Shown here: positions 32,054 to 43,215 of the stretch, piece after piece
How positions within the stretch are numbered: position 1 is the stretch's first letter
How the letters are laid out: the number at the start of each line of letters is the position of its first letter
Assembly (NCBI GenBank): GCA_033064195.1
Contig: JARBJD010000295.1
Coordinates: forward strand, 1-64,000
Source of the DNA: Blattamonas nauphoetae
Lineage: Eukaryota > Preaxostyla > Oxymonadida
Direction of reading: 5' to 3'
Length of the DNA: 64,000 nt
Notes under the pieces: model-generated
The model's input: the letters and a program-made list of their open reading frames with translations, nothing else
Database searches by the model: none
Told to the model about the DNA's origin: nothing
Position numbers and translations under genes: made by a program

Positions 32054-34117
32054 ATGTTTAATCATTCTCGTTCTCAGTCCAACATCTCCTTACTTCTCGA
32101 AAGATTGAATTGTGATGATGAATATATTTTTGTTGACACACTCCGGACATTGCAGAAAGTGGCCTCTGGTGTGTCCTTTAGTTGTTTTCATCGATTTGTT
32201 CCTGACTGTCTTGGATGTGTTTCAGAAAGTGGGTCGGATGACTGTTTTGATGATTGGTGTTCGTTTTTATCTCCGTTGTGTTGCGGAACCCACTCATCTG
32301 GACTTCTGGTCTTTCCTTTTCTCTTTTGTTCATTCTTGCTTCTCAGGGAGAACTGATGAAATTGCTGGACATTCTTTGTTAGTATTCTTGTTCCATATGA
32401 TGATGGATGTCTTTCTTGCTGTCTTTCAGATTCACCATCGCCCTCGTTCGTTCGCTAGTCGCTTTCCTCTGAAATCCCTTCTTTCGTGATCACGCAATTT
32501 GTAGATTGGTCTTCATGTTCTGCATTGGAATCAGTGTCTTGATTTCTTTCTTCTTGTGAATTTATTTTCAGTGTTGTTCTTGCCTGGAATCACTCTTCTT
32601 CGAACCTGAAATTGTCGACTCGCTAATTCTCCAACACAAAGACTTCATCCTTTCCACTTTCGAAACGATCAGAGAATCATCGCCTCCATTTGCTGTTCTC
32701 ACCACTTTAGCTCGGATTTCTCTCTTCCCTCAACTCAGAATCAGCACCACTTCCATTCTCGCTCTATACTGGGTCTTTTGGCGATCTCCATCTGCTTTCA
32801 CGCTTCTTCCCTCACCTATCTTCCCATCATCTTCCCCACACCAACAATATTCTGGTCTCTCGTTCCTGACTGCTCTGACAAAGAAACTCAGAATCGTTTT
32901 CTCCGAATTCCAAACAAATCTCCCGACCGATCCTTCACACCTCCCAAGATACATCCAGCTCACGAAAGATGATCCTTTCTTCATCACCCGTTCACTTGAC
33001 TTCTGTTCGTACTCGTTCATCCTCCCAACTCTCCTTTTAAAAGCGACTCCACCAATTGAGGTATGTTTTCATTCTTTTCATGATTGTTTTGATTTCAGGT
33101 TGATTCTAAGATCATCCGAGAATTGATTCTCTTTGTCATCGGATCACTTGCATCGATTCTCTCAAACACTCAACCATCGACAATCTCATCGCTTCTCTTC
33201 CCTCCGACTCTTCTCCAACCACTCCGTTGGTTTCTGGAATTGACACACAAATGTTTGATTCTCTGAAACACCTTTGAAGTGCGTGCGAAGACTTTGTGAA
33301 CAGTTCGTGGGATTTCTTCGTCAATTTGACGCATCGCATTGCAGATCCCCACAAAATTTCCTTCCAAACAATCATCCTCGACGATCCATCCTTCCCCGAC
33401 CTCATTCTCAACTCTCTCAAACTTGATCAAGAAATCATCAGATAATTAACCATTATGATCATCACGAACATCGTGATTGGGTTTGAATCGATGAAGGAAA
33501 GATTCAGGACAGCGAATCTTGTAGGTCGGATGTTCGAAACAGTCGATTTTGTTTCTCTTCCTCTCTCGGAATCTCAAACACTTCTCCGACTGTCCGGATT
33601 CATCTCGCACATGTTTGATCCGATTGGAGAGGATGAAGATGCACACTTCCAACAATATCCTCTCATTCGAGTTTCTGTGTTCGAGCCAGCCAAACAATTC
33701 ATCACATTCATGTTCTACAATTCAGATAAACTCATTCTGGATGAAGATGACAAAGATCGATTCGAGAGTGTTGTCTGCTGGATCCATCATCGCATGAACA
33801 ACCTCGAACTCCGCTCAGACGAACACGATGCCGACTTTGTGTCAGAACTTGTGAAATGGGAAGTGCGAACGATGTTTGAGATGGAGAACGAAGACAGTTT
33901 TGAGATGGTCTTCCAGAACATGCTGAACAGAACACAAGAATGGAATCGAGGCCCACGAGAGCGGCAGAAGAGACGGGAAGTGCTTCTGAGAGAAGAAGGG
34001 TGGGACGATGCTCTCGAACTGCGAGTGGTTGGGATCGATGAAGACACCACTCAGAACCTGATTGAACTCGCGGAGGAATTCAGAGTCGAACTGACATTGA
34101 ATACTGACGAGCTCTGA
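32054..34117 (+). pseudogene. multi-exon helical-repeat gene, probably broken
   Basis: Coding-like exons with leucine-rich helices (L-L-L-E-R-L-N, D-T-L-R-T-L-Q-K-V-A). Introns are inferred at 32169-32225 (GTGTGT...CAG), 32309-32346 and 33061-33098 (GTATGT...CAG). A long exon at about 32580-33060 is open and helical. The last 280 codons share one frame but contain TGA at 33275-33277 and TAA at 33443-33445, and the frame also shifts near 33230. The final 220-residue block has M-I-I-T-N-I-V ... L-P-L-S-E-S-Q-T-L and R-E-W-N-R-like charged helices. The layout resembles the helical domains of the 58.5-kb gene, but clear sequence identity is lacking. Confidence 0.5.
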
Positions 34118-34708
34118 TCGAATTTGGTCGTCTGTGGAACCCACACGCTTCGCTCTTCCACTTATGATTGCTGCATCGCATCTGACCGAACACCCCTCGC
34201 CCCACTCTCACTCCTCGTTTCGTCTCCTCTTCTCTCTCTTCATCACATCAAAACACAGATGCGCGAAAATTGAGAGTTAAGATCAAGCAGTCCAATTATT
34301 TCTTTCATGTCATCGTTTTGGTGTTTCTTTCAGAATCCTTTCCCATTCTTTTCAGAAAAAGAGACAGTTGTCAAAGTGAGTCATTTTGAATCAAAACTGA
34401 AAGATGACAGATGGTCAAAGCACGCGCCACATGTGTATTGAGTGATTGAAAGAGGAGATAAGACGAATCTTAATGTTCCGTCGACCAAAAGAAGCTGGAT
34501 CAACCAGTTGAGAAGAGACAAAGAACGGATAGAAACCTGAATGGATACGAGTAAATCTAATGCAATGGGAGAATAACAGCTCGACGAAAGAATGTTGAGA
34601 TCGAGCGAATGAAAGACAGAAACTCTCTGAATGAAAAAAGGATGGGAACAGAAAGTGAGAAAAGTAAAGACGAAGCTCTGTTGATGGCTGTCGAGCAACG
34701 AGGCCACG
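34118..34708. other. intergenic, nothing recognised
   Basis: Gap between the pseudogene end and the 3' end of the next receptor gene. No frame with a plausible start, no repeat. Confidence 0.4.
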
Positions 34709-37700
34709 TCAAACAAGAAAGTGATTGTCTGGTTGGAGGTTGGACGGGAGATCAGTCTTTTTCTGTCCTGGCACCTCATTTTCGTTCTCGTTCGGCTTCT
34801 CGTTGTCGCTGAGGTGGGCTTTCAGGACTTCCACGACCTTCTCGAGTGGTGGCCGCTTGATTGGGTCGACAGAGAGACAGTCCTGGATCAGTTCTCGCAT
34901 GAAGGCCACGACATTGTCCATTCGAGGAACAATCCCAATTGCAAGCTGTCGTTGTGCGTTGATTCCATCAACCTCTCCAAACGGTATCTGCCCCGTCTCG
35001 ATCTCCCACAAGACGAGGCCGAGCCGAAAAACCGTCCCGTGCACAGTGTCTATCACCGGCTTCCCATCAGCCACTTCTGGAGGCACCCACCGCTGTGCCT
35101 CGTTCTGTGTCTGCCCTCCTTGTCGCTGTTCGTGGTTGCCACTTTGTGTTTGCTGAGCAGGGTGTGGGAGGGGAGAAGGATGTTTGGCTTGGTCTGAAGG
35201 CTCCAGTCGGAAGAACATCTCGTCGTTTCCATCAAACAGAACCCAGTGCGGAGTGAGTTGAGACAAGACGGGAGCGGTCGGACGGACTCGCGCAGCTAGA
35301 AGGAGCGCTCTTGCCACTTTGTGACGAAGCTGGACTCGATTCAATGGCGTGGTCTGTCCGTCTCGCTGGTGGAGTCTGTGGTAAAGTGTCTCGCGGACGT
35401 GAACTCTGACTTCTGGCATCTTCTCCTCGCTGCACTTCAGAGCCAGGATCACCTCGGCAGGGAGTCCATGAGTGGCGTTGTTGATTGCATCTGAGGGCAG
35501 GACGAAATCCTCATCTTTTGGGTGAGACAATCCTTCTTTGGTGGGATGGTTGTGATCGGAAAGGGGTTTGGACGAGTCGCCGACTGAAATCACGTTTGCT
35601 GTTCGATCTGTCCAATCTTCCAATCGTTCTTCAATTTTGAGTTCTTCAATGTTATCCAGATCTCCCATTTCATCCTTTTTTGTTTCTTTCTTTTCTTTGT
35701 TGCGACGGCGACGGCACACAACGATCACAACAATGAGAAGTAATACGAGGAGGGCAGCGACGCCACAAACGACTGGAATCATCCATTTCATTGCCGCGAT
35801 CGCTTCTGCCTTTTTCGCTGCCGTCAGACTGATCTTCAACTTGAAATCTCCGACCGTTCGACAATCATCTCCAAATCGCACAAAGCCGCGCCATTCTTCC
35901 GTTTTGGAGAGAGATGCGAGATGGTCTTGGCGAGTGAGAGAGAAGACGATGGATGTTTCGTTCCATTCAGTGGGTGCGAGAGATGAAACGTCGAGTGTTT
36001 GCGATTTCGAGGGATTAGTTGCTTCAAACACTTCAAGCAGCAAACCACACGGAATCAGTTGAGTTCCTGCAAGTGTCACATTGAAGTTAGCCTCTTCTTT
36101 GTCAGTCTTGCAGGTGCAGTTCGAAATGGAGTTCGGTGACAGACGGCCATCGAAGAGCGAATTGCGGATGGACACCTTTCCTTCTCCGTTCTGAGCGTCC
36201 AACAATGTGCTTCCTGCCCATTCAGAAACAATCAGGTTTAAGATGCTGACTGACGAGAATGACGTGAGAGACAAGAGAGGCGAGGAGGATGTGAGAGACC
36301 CGATTTGAGAGTCGACGAGACTGAGTTCTCCTCCCGTCACTTTCACCAACGATCCCTTCAGTTCTGTCGAGCTGGTCACATTCACAGAGGAGAAGACCAG
36401 ACGACCACCGACGTTCTCAAACACACCCCTCTCCGCTTCGAGAGATGACAACGAGACATCCACAACCAGCGAGGAGATCGACACAGAGTCCAGTTCGTCC
36501 ACTTCTCCGTTCACAATCTGGCCACTTCCTTTCAGAGAGAGTGTCCCATGATCTCTGTACCCTCCAATCTTCAAGTTGATTCCATCAACATCAATTCTCT
36601 GTTCGAGCGATCCACTTCCAACAATTGCGATATTCGGCTCATTTGTTGACGAGAATCCACCATCCACTGTTCTGCATGGTGTCTCTATACTGCCACAGAG
36701 TGCATGATCCTCGCTTGTGGTGTCTGTGCGAACGTGCATCCTGTCTGATCGCGGATAGAATTCGTAGAGCAGCGAATACCCTCCCATCCCTTCGCTGTTA
36801 CTCGCCTCCCCATCTCGCGAGATCATCACACCTGTCCGAGGTGATGACAGATTAAAGGTGCCTTCCCACTGTTGTGGTCTCTCCTTCCCTCCTTCTTCCC
36901 CAAATAGAAACACCCACTGAACAAAGCCTTCAGACAGACAATTCTGGAATTTCGTTGTTTTGAGACTGACACGATGGGCAGTGGAGGCAGTGGCAGAGAG
37001 AATGGTTGGACCTGTTGTTGTTCGTGTGATGGAATCGAAAGTGCATTCAGACATCTCAAGAGTCGCCGCGGTTTCGAGAAGAGGAAGAGATGATTGAATG
37101 TTAGAGACGTGAACGTCGTTCATCACAATCAAGCATCCAACAGCTTTCAGAAGAAGACTGTCGATGACAGTGGATGCTTCAAAGGAACACGAAGTGATGT
37201 TGAGAGTGGAATCAGTGGAGGAGATCAGAGGGACGAGATGAGGAGTCGACGAGACAGAGAAAAGAAGGCGAGTGAAGGAAACTGTTGTTCCGCTTCCATC
37301 GACTGACAGAGTGGAGGATCCAACCTGTCTCACCCGTCGAAGTGTCGATGTGTCGGATTGCGCATCCATGTCACTTGCAACAGTGAAAGACGACTCCAGA
37401 GGAATGTCTGTGTTCACCAGGATTGTCCCCAATCCGCGCTTCACCATCGAACGATAAGCCGGCTCGATCGACGAGCATCGAAGTCGATCCGACCCACAAT
37501 TCGGATGAGTGCTCTCTTCTCCATCCGAGTCCCCACAGATGATCGCATCGGAAGGCCGAATGAGATGGAAGAGAAGAGACGACTCAAAATGGTCATCAGT
37601 CGATGAGAGGTTCGTGTTTCGACAGAGGAACTTGGAGAGAGGAGTGGTCGGAGTGAATGACCCTTCCCAAAGTGAAGGTGTCACCGAGTTGTCAAGATTC

Positions 37701-40700
37701 TTCGATGAGACGAGAACAACTGTGTCGTTCTCAGAATCTGTTTGCGAACAGGCGGAGAACGAGACCGACTTCATTTGAAGTGCTCCATCTGTCGTGAGAT
37801 CCAGAACAGGGCAGTCTGTCGTGCAGAGTGAGTCGAACTTGGTGGAAGAAAAACTGATCAAAGAATTTGTTGTGGAACACAAAAAGACTGGCGACGAGAA
37901 GCTTGCCACTCCGTCTGATCCTTTCGTCGTGTTGAACACACAATTCGAAACTGAGACTGGTCCTGCTTCTGTTCGAACGAGAGGGTATTGGTGTGTCGGC
38001 CCGACTTTGCAGATCACTGCAATGGAATCCAACGTCAACGAATGGCCAGTCGCGGTCAGATCAAAAACACCACACGTCTCCACCGCATCAATATCCAAAT
38101 TGCGGAGTTTCAGAAGAGCCGAGTCTTTAACAGTGAACAGGAACAATCCGGACGAAATGGAGGAGTTGATTTGAAGGAGGCTGCGAGAGACATTGGCTTT
38201 GGAGAGATTCGACGACGTTGTCCCAACGACTGTCACATCCTGCTTGGAGACCATGATGCTCTTCTCAGTGTATGTCATGTTCCAGATGAATTGGATTGTT
38301 TGAGGGACGAACGAACCATCCAGAAGAGTTTGGTTCAGAAACTTTATTCCATACCCCAACGTCGCGCAGAATGAGGATGTCCATTTGCACGCTTCTGAGT
38401 CATTTCCACTCACTGCTCCAAACTCATTCTCTACAGATCCGTTGATGGACACTTTTGGGGACGGAAGGAGTTTCATCTGGACCGCATCTTTCTCCTCTTC
38501 GTTGGTGTCCAGCCCTTCCACAACAACTCGGAAATCTTGCGAGTGTGAACCACCGTTGAATGATGCCAGCTGAGTTAGTTGCTTCCCTCCGAAAACAGAG
38601 TTGGAGACGAAGACATCATTCCCGTCTTCAGCAAAATTCTGTTCGAAACGAGCATCGTTGGTGGAAGAGGAGGAGAAGCGAATTGGGTTTGAAAGTGTCG
38701 TTGTGCCGTTCACAAACAGAACTCCTCCCTTTCCTTTCGGTGTCGAGCTCGTCCCATCACTCCCAATTGCTTTGTTGTCTGAGAATGTCACGTCATATGT
38801 TGATGTTGACTGGTGAAGGATCGAAATGTATGTCGCTCCGCTTAGCTCAATCGCAAACACTCCTCCATTTTGAGCTGAACAGTTCACGAATGAAGAGTCG
38901 GACACGGCCACATTGGCGTTCTTTGCATTCAGCACCGCTCCATCAGAGGACGAGGAAATGGAGTCGAAGAGAGTGGTCTTGATTGAAATGGAGCCTCCCG
39001 AGCATTCACAAAATGAGCACGAATCAAAATGGAGACCAGCCTGAATCTTCATGAGATGGATTGAGGCAGTGCCTCCACTGTTCTGAATGAATGCGGCTGA
39101 ATGGGTCTTTGCAGAGAACAGAAGTGACGCCTGATAGAACAAAAGACTAGCTGACGAACTTTGGATGAGGAAGGGAGACTGCATTAATACGTTTGGCGTA
39201 GTGAAATTGACAGATCTAAATTCCAAGGCTGACGAGTCAAGCAGCACGATGAGCTCGTCTTGGCCGAGTTGGAGTGTGACTGGAGCTTGTGAGATCGAGA
39301 TTTTCTTGGTTTGCAGTGTCAGCTGTTTTAGAGGACATGAAACAGATGTGGTAATTCTGATGTCAACAATTGCGACTGCTGTGATTCTGTCGATGATTTC
39401 GTTGATCGTTGTGAACCATGAGAGAGGGAGTGCTTGCTTGAAGCGATGTGAGATTGGGAACTCGATGCCCTCGTCTGAGAAAGAGAGGGGCACTGAATCG
39501 AACGATGAAGTTGAAGAGTTCGTGAGGCAGTGTGGCTTCTCGCTGATTGACTGAACTGTCACGAGGGAGATCTGGTCCTTAGCGAATCCGAAGATTGACA
39601 GATCGTTCCCAAGTTCAGCATACGCGGCATTGCCAGATGTGTTGGCGAGATTATCCATGAAATACACATTTGAGAGACTCACTTTATTCTTTGCGTCACT
39701 TGCTGTGAAGGAGAGACATCCAGCTTGTCCCGACGACCGACAGTTTGCGAAGTCTGAATCGACGATAGAAACTGTGCCTGATGTCGACGAATCAAGGAAA
39801 CTTCCTCCATCTCCTCCTTTTCGCTCGATTTCCATCATCCAACATCGGCGGATGGTCAGATTCGACGATCCTGCGACAGAAACGACGGGAGATGATGTGA
39901 GAGTGATCGTGTTGAACACACACAAGTTGAACGTGAATGAGCCCGCTGAGAACGAAAAGAGAGAAATGTCGTGATTGAGGACGGCTTCAATCCAAACATT
40001 GGTGACTCTGAGTTGGGCTGTGGTCGATGACACGGTCACCAGAGTGGTCGACGGTGTTTGTGGAGAGAGGGAGAGAGAGGTGAGAGAAACATTCCCGTTT
40101 CCACTCACGGTAAGTCCTCCTGACGCGAGACGAGTGAAAGTCGAGCTGTTTCGTGCCCATCCCTTTCCCACAATCTCAACAGAGAGATAAATATCAATCG
40201 CTTCCACCTGAAATGTGCCCGAGTCGACGTTCATCAGGTTGAATACTGTCGTCTCAGGCGATGATTTGATGACCGTGAAGGCAGTCGAGATAGTTTGACA
40301 GGGAATTGAAAGTGTGCAGGTTGTTCCGCTTCCTTTCTCATCCACCCACCACTTGTTCAGAGGCGTTGGAGAAGTCTTGGTCGGATCTGGAAGGAGATTG
40401 TCTTCATCCTTCTCGTCCCCATTGTTCTTGTCTGTATTGTAGTATCCCAATTTAGGATTGGTTGAGGATGATGTGCATCCGACCATGTTCGACACAAGTT
40501 TGGACAAAGACGCGTCGCGGAGGTTGATGTCGTTGCCTCTATAGTGGGTAAGTGCTGTGTTCGTTGTAGAGAATGTCTTGAATGCTCGATTGTTCTCAAA
40601 ATGGACATCTTCAAAATCGACAAAATCTGGCCAGTTGATATATGCAGCTCCTCCGAGCTGATCCGCCGTGTTGTCGCTAAACACACACTGAACGATGCGA

Positions 40701-42268
40701 GTGTTGGTGAATCCGAGCGAGATCGCTCCTCCAGTGCTGGCCCAATTTCCCCGGAAGATAGTGTTTGTGATGAGAGCGACAGATTTTGCTTGTGAATCGT
40801 ACAAGCAGGAACCGAACGAGGAAGTGGACTGGTTTGAAAAGATGCAGTTGGCGACGGTGGCGAATGCGAGTGAGCTTGTGAAGCCGATTGTTCGCGCGTT
40901 CGAACTTGTTGTCTCCGATGGCGATGAAAAGTTGCTCGATATGAAGTAGGTGTTGGGCGAGTAGTGGAACAGGAATTGGTTCGATGCCGTGTTGCTTCCG
41001 TCAGATCGAGAGAACGTGACGCTGCTTTGGTCGAAAAGGAAGACAGGAAAGACGCCTTTTTTCGCGTACAGTTTGACCACTCCAATGAATGCTGTTTTGA
41101 TTTGCACGATGAAGGAACATTTTGTTAAGGAGAGAGAGCCAGCAAGGTCTGAGTATTCGATGATGTTGAACGATGAAGACGGTGTTGTTGAGGTGAACTT
41201 GCAGTCTGAGAAGAGCTGGGCGGATGTCTGGTCTGAGAACTGATTCCGATCATTCGGGATCTGAATTGTGAACTCGGCTGTGTTGGACACCGTTGGGGAA
41301 GCGAGAGAGTTGGCGCATTCGGCAAGCGTGGTGTTGAGGGCGATGAGGGAGTTGGATGAGCTGAGTGGAGGAAGTACTGTCCCACACAGCACGTTCTGGA
41401 CCGACTCGAAGCGGCATCCGATCATTCGCTGAGATGATTGCGATGAACACCCGTTGGGCGATGGGGTGGCTGGAGACGATGTGATGTTGGTGAGATGGTT
41501 GGACGAAATCGTCGTGTGAACAGAAAATGAGTTGGTTTTTGGATCAACTTGTGAAGCAAGTCCTTGTGATCCCAAAAATGTGGATGAATGTTGCGAAAAG
41601 GAATTGATGGTCACAGAGATTGACACGGGGCATTCGAGATCATGGCTGTTGCATAAATTTGTCACAAATGAACCAAAAACACCAAATGGGTTCGTCAGAT
41701 GGCTGTGGGAGACAACAAGAGTGGAGGAGAGAGTCTCTGAAGTCGGAGATGAAATCGCGAATGGAGGACAGCCTGGTTCAACAAAAAACGTTGAACGAGT
41801 CACAAAAACCGATGAATCCTTGATTGATGCACAAAATATTGTCGGTTGGTTGAAAGCATGAATGAAAGGCGTGTTTGGGTCAGAGAATGATTGTAATGTC
41901 AATTGAAATTGAAGATCCGAAAAGAAAACTGTCGAATTCGTCAGTAAGAAGAGAAAAGAAGTATTGCTTTTTTCTTCCAAGGCATCTAGAGACATTCGTT
42001 CTTCTTTGGGATGATATTTGGTCGATGGGACGATAACGGAGTGAGTTGACCCGAATAGGGACATGGTTTGTGAGAATATTTGGAGAGAATTGGCACAGAA
42101 TGATTCATCTTCGAGAAAGACAGTTTCTGATCGATAATCTACCGCATTTGGAGATTCGGGCAGTTCAAGGAGTCGAGTCGCGAGATTGGGTGGTTCGGAC
42201 TGTCCAGGCAGCGAGAAGATCAAAAAGAGCAGTCGAGATCCGAAAAGAAGAACTTTGAACCACCACAT
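34709..42268 (-). CDS. giant beta-helix receptor-like protein with transmembrane pseudokinase tail
   Basis: 2519 residues in one uninterrupted exon from the ATG at 42268, which opens a signal peptide (L-L-F-G-S-R-L-L-F-L-I-F-S). The ectodomain (to about 2140) is Ser/Thr/Asn-rich with paired Cys and regular short strands. At 505-545 it has Pmp-type motifs: F-R-G-N, G-G-A-I, F-S-D-N, G-G-A-A. A membrane segment near 2160-2190 (I-P-V-V-C-G-V-A-A-L-L-V-L-L) is followed by a run of Arg. The tail has L-Y-H-R-L-H, L-T-P-H-W-V-L-F-D in place of the catalytic loop, V-P-P-E-V for APE, and R-L-G-L-V-L-W-E-I-E-T-G ... P-F-G-E. ATP-binding lobe, HRD and DFG are absent, so it is a pseudokinase. Probable surface receptor or adhesin. 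Confidence 0.8.
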   Translation of the reverse strand: MWWFKVLLFGSRLLFLIFSLPGQSEPPNLATRLLELPESPNAVDYRSETVFLEDESFCANSLQIFSQTMSLFGSTHSVIVPSTKYHPKEERMSLDALEEKSNTSFLFLLTNSTVFFSDLQFQLTLQSFSDPNTPFIHAFNQPTIFCASIKDSSVFVTRSTFFVEPGCPPFAISSPTSETLSSTLVVSHSHLTNPFGVFGSFVTNLCNSHDLECPVSISVTINSFSQHSSTFLGSQGLASQVDPKTNSFSVHTTISSNHLTNITSSPATPSPNGCSSQSSQRMIGCRFESVQNVLCGTVLPPLSSSNSLIALNTTLAECANSLASPTVSNTAEFTIQIPNDRNQFSDQTSAQLFSDCKFTSTTPSSSFNIIEYSDLAGSLSLTKCSFIVQIKTAFIGVVKLYAKKGVFPVFLFDQSSVTFSRSDGSNTASNQFLFHYSPNTYFISSNFSSPSETTSSNARTIGFTSSLAFATVANCIFSNQSTSSFGSCLYDSQAKSVALITNTIFRGNWASTGGAISLGFTNTRIVQCVFSDNTADQLGGAAYINWPDFVDFEDVHFENNRAFKTFSTTNTALTHYRGNDINLRDASLSKLVSNMVGCTSSSTNPKLGYYNTDKNNGDEKDEDNLLPDPTKTSPTPLNKWWVDEKGSGTTCTLSIPCQTISTAFTVIKSSPETTVFNLMNVDSGTFQVEAIDIYLSVEIVGKGWARNSSTFTRLASGGLTVSGNGNVSLTSLSLSPQTPSTTLVTVSSTTAQLRVTNVWIEAVLNHDISLFSFSAGSFTFNLCVFNTITLTSSPVVSVAGSSNLTIRRCWMMEIERKGGDGGSFLDSSTSGTVSIVDSDFANCRSSGQAGCLSFTASDAKNKVSLSNVYFMDNLANTSGNAAYAELGNDLSIFGFAKDQISLVTVQSISEKPHCLTNSSTSSFDSVPLSFSDEGIEFPISHRFKQALPLSWFTTINEIIDRITAVAIVDIRITTSVSCPLKQLTLQTKKISISQAPVTLQLGQDELIVLLDSSALEFRSVNFTTPNVLMQSPFLIQSSSASLLFYQASLLFSAKTHSAAFIQNSGGTASIHLMKIQAGLHFDSCSFCECSGGSISIKTTLFDSISSSSDGAVLNAKNANVAVSDSSFVNCSAQNGGVFAIELSGATYISILHQSTSTYDVTFSDNKAIGSDGTSSTPKGKGGVLFVNGTTTLSNPIRFSSSSTNDARFEQNFAEDGNDVFVSNSVFGGKQLTQLASFNGGSHSQDFRVVVEGLDTNEEEKDAVQMKLLPSPKVSINGSVENEFGAVSGNDSEACKWTSSFCATLGYGIKFLNQTLLDGSFVPQTIQFIWNMTYTEKSIMVSKQDVTVVGTTSSNLSKANVSRSLLQINSSISSGLFLFTVKDSALLKLRNLDIDAVETCGVFDLTATGHSLTLDSIAVICKVGPTHQYPLVRTEAGPVSVSNCVFNTTKGSDGVASFSSPVFLCSTTNSLISFSSTKFDSLCTTDCPVLDLTTDGALQMKSVSFSACSQTDSENDTVVLVSSKNLDNSVTPSLWEGSFTPTTPLSKFLCRNTNLSSTDDHFESSLLFHLIRPSDAIICGDSDGEESTHPNCGSDRLRCSSIEPAYRSMVKRGLGTILVNTDIPLESSFTVASDMDAQSDTSTLRRVRQVGSSTLSVDGSGTTVSFTRLLFSVSSTPHLVPLISSTDSTLNITSCSFEASTVIDSLLLKAVGCLIVMNDVHVSNIQSSLPLLETAATLEMSECTFDSITRTTTGPTILSATASTAHRVSLKTTKFQNCLSEGFVQWVFLFGEEGGKERPQQWEGTFNLSSPRTGVMISRDGEASNSEGMGGYSLLYEFYPRSDRMHVRTDTTSEDHALCGSIETPCRTVDGGFSSTNEPNIAIVGSGSLEQRIDVDGINLKIGGYRDHGTLSLKGSGQIVNGEVDELDSVSISSLVVDVSLSSLEAERGVFENVGGRLVFSSVNVTSSTELKGSLVKVTGGELSLVDSQIGSLTSSSPLLSLTSFSSVSILNLIVSEWAGSTLLDAQNGEGKVSIRNSLFDGRLSPNSISNCTCKTDKEEANFNVTLAGTQLIPCGLLLEVFEATNPSKSQTLDVSSLAPTEWNETSIVFSLTRQDHLASLSKTEEWRGFVRFGDDCRTVGDFKLKISLTAAKKAEAIAAMKWMIPVVCGVAALLVLLLIVVIVVCRRRRNKEKKETKKDEMGDLDNIEELKIEERLEDWTDRTANVISVGDSSKPLSDHNHPTKEGLSHPKDEDFVLPSDAINNATHGLPAEVILALKCSEEKMPEVRVHVRETLYHRLHQRDGQTTPLNRVQLRHKVARALLLAARVRPTAPVLSQLTPHWVLFDGNDEMFFRLEPSDQAKHPSPLPHPAQQTQSGNHEQRQGGQTQNEAQRWVPPEVADGKPVIDTVHGTVFRLGLVLWEIETGQIPFGEVDGINAQRQLAIGIVPRMDNVVAFMRELIQDCLSVDPIKRPPLEKVVEVLKAHLSDNEKPNENENEVPGQKKTDLPSNLQPDNHFLV

Positions 42269-43215
42269 ATTGTGTGAGGAGTGTTCGGAAAGACTTTGTT
42301 CGAAATAAGGGTCAGATCTCCAATCGATTCAGAAATTACCACTGAATAGTGTCAACTTCACCCCAGAACTTTCAAGATTTGGTTTTGATGAGTTTGAGAT
42401 CTTCAACCTCAGCAAACCGATCGAGGTCACTGTTGCTCACCAGTTCAGGCAGGGTATCACTCAGGGTCCGAAAGACGGCGGAGATAAAACCTGAGTGAAA
42501 GAAACTTCGGAGTCTGCATGGGAGTTTGAAATTAAAAATGGGTGAGATCATGACATCACCCCACAATCCAACACGATCTGTTTCCTTACGATCAAGATTG
42601 TGCTTCACAAATGTTGTCAGGATCAGTAGAAAAAAGAATGAAATGATGGGATGAACTCTCAATCATGCTCAGCCAATTAAGACTCCGGATCAGTCGTCCA
42701 GAACAAGAGATACATGAAGAACACGTCCTCTCCAACCCATCGGAGAAAGAGAGGCTCACGCGGGCTGATACAGATAGAGCAATACATCCAACACAAGATA
42801 ACATAACAATCAAATAAAGCAAGACGAGGAGAGAAAGAAAGGTGGAGACAACAAACAGAGAACGCCACACACTGCTCAAGCGAAAGGAAATGAAGAACAT
42901 GACGTGGTGAGAGGGTGTGTGGTGGATATAGTGAACTGCAGGTTGTGCAGAATTGGTGTGGTGCGCAAGAGACAGAGAGTATCGCTGAAGTGTTCTCATT
43001 TTGTCTCGACGGAGGACAGATTGTGAATGTAGCAACTTGAGAAGCAGAAGCACCAACGAAAGTGAAGACTGACGTGAATCGTCAAGAGTCAGCCGTATGA
43101 AAGTGGAAGCACACATGAGAATGCGTCATGATTGTGTGTGTGTGTGTGTGTGTGTGTGAAGTGATGTTGTATCGTCGAGCGTTGGTCGGTGAACGGAGGA
43201 TCACAACTTTGCGAA
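42269..43215. other. intergenic between two receptor genes
   Basis: 947 bases holding the promoter of the 34.7-42.3-kb gene and the 3' flank of the next. Minus-strand frames here are Leu/Ser-rich and lack domain signatures. The only clear feature is the TG microsatellite near its right end. Confidence 0.4.
43133..43158. repeat. (TG)13 microsatellite
   Basis: Twenty-six bases of perfect TG dinucleotide in the 3' flank of the receptor gene. Confidence 0.9.

Noticed and set aside
42372-43116. Minus-strand membrane-protein-like frames between two receptor genes
   Set aside because: Leu/Ser-rich hydrophobic frames from T/C-rich flank sequence; no domain, no paralogue in the window.
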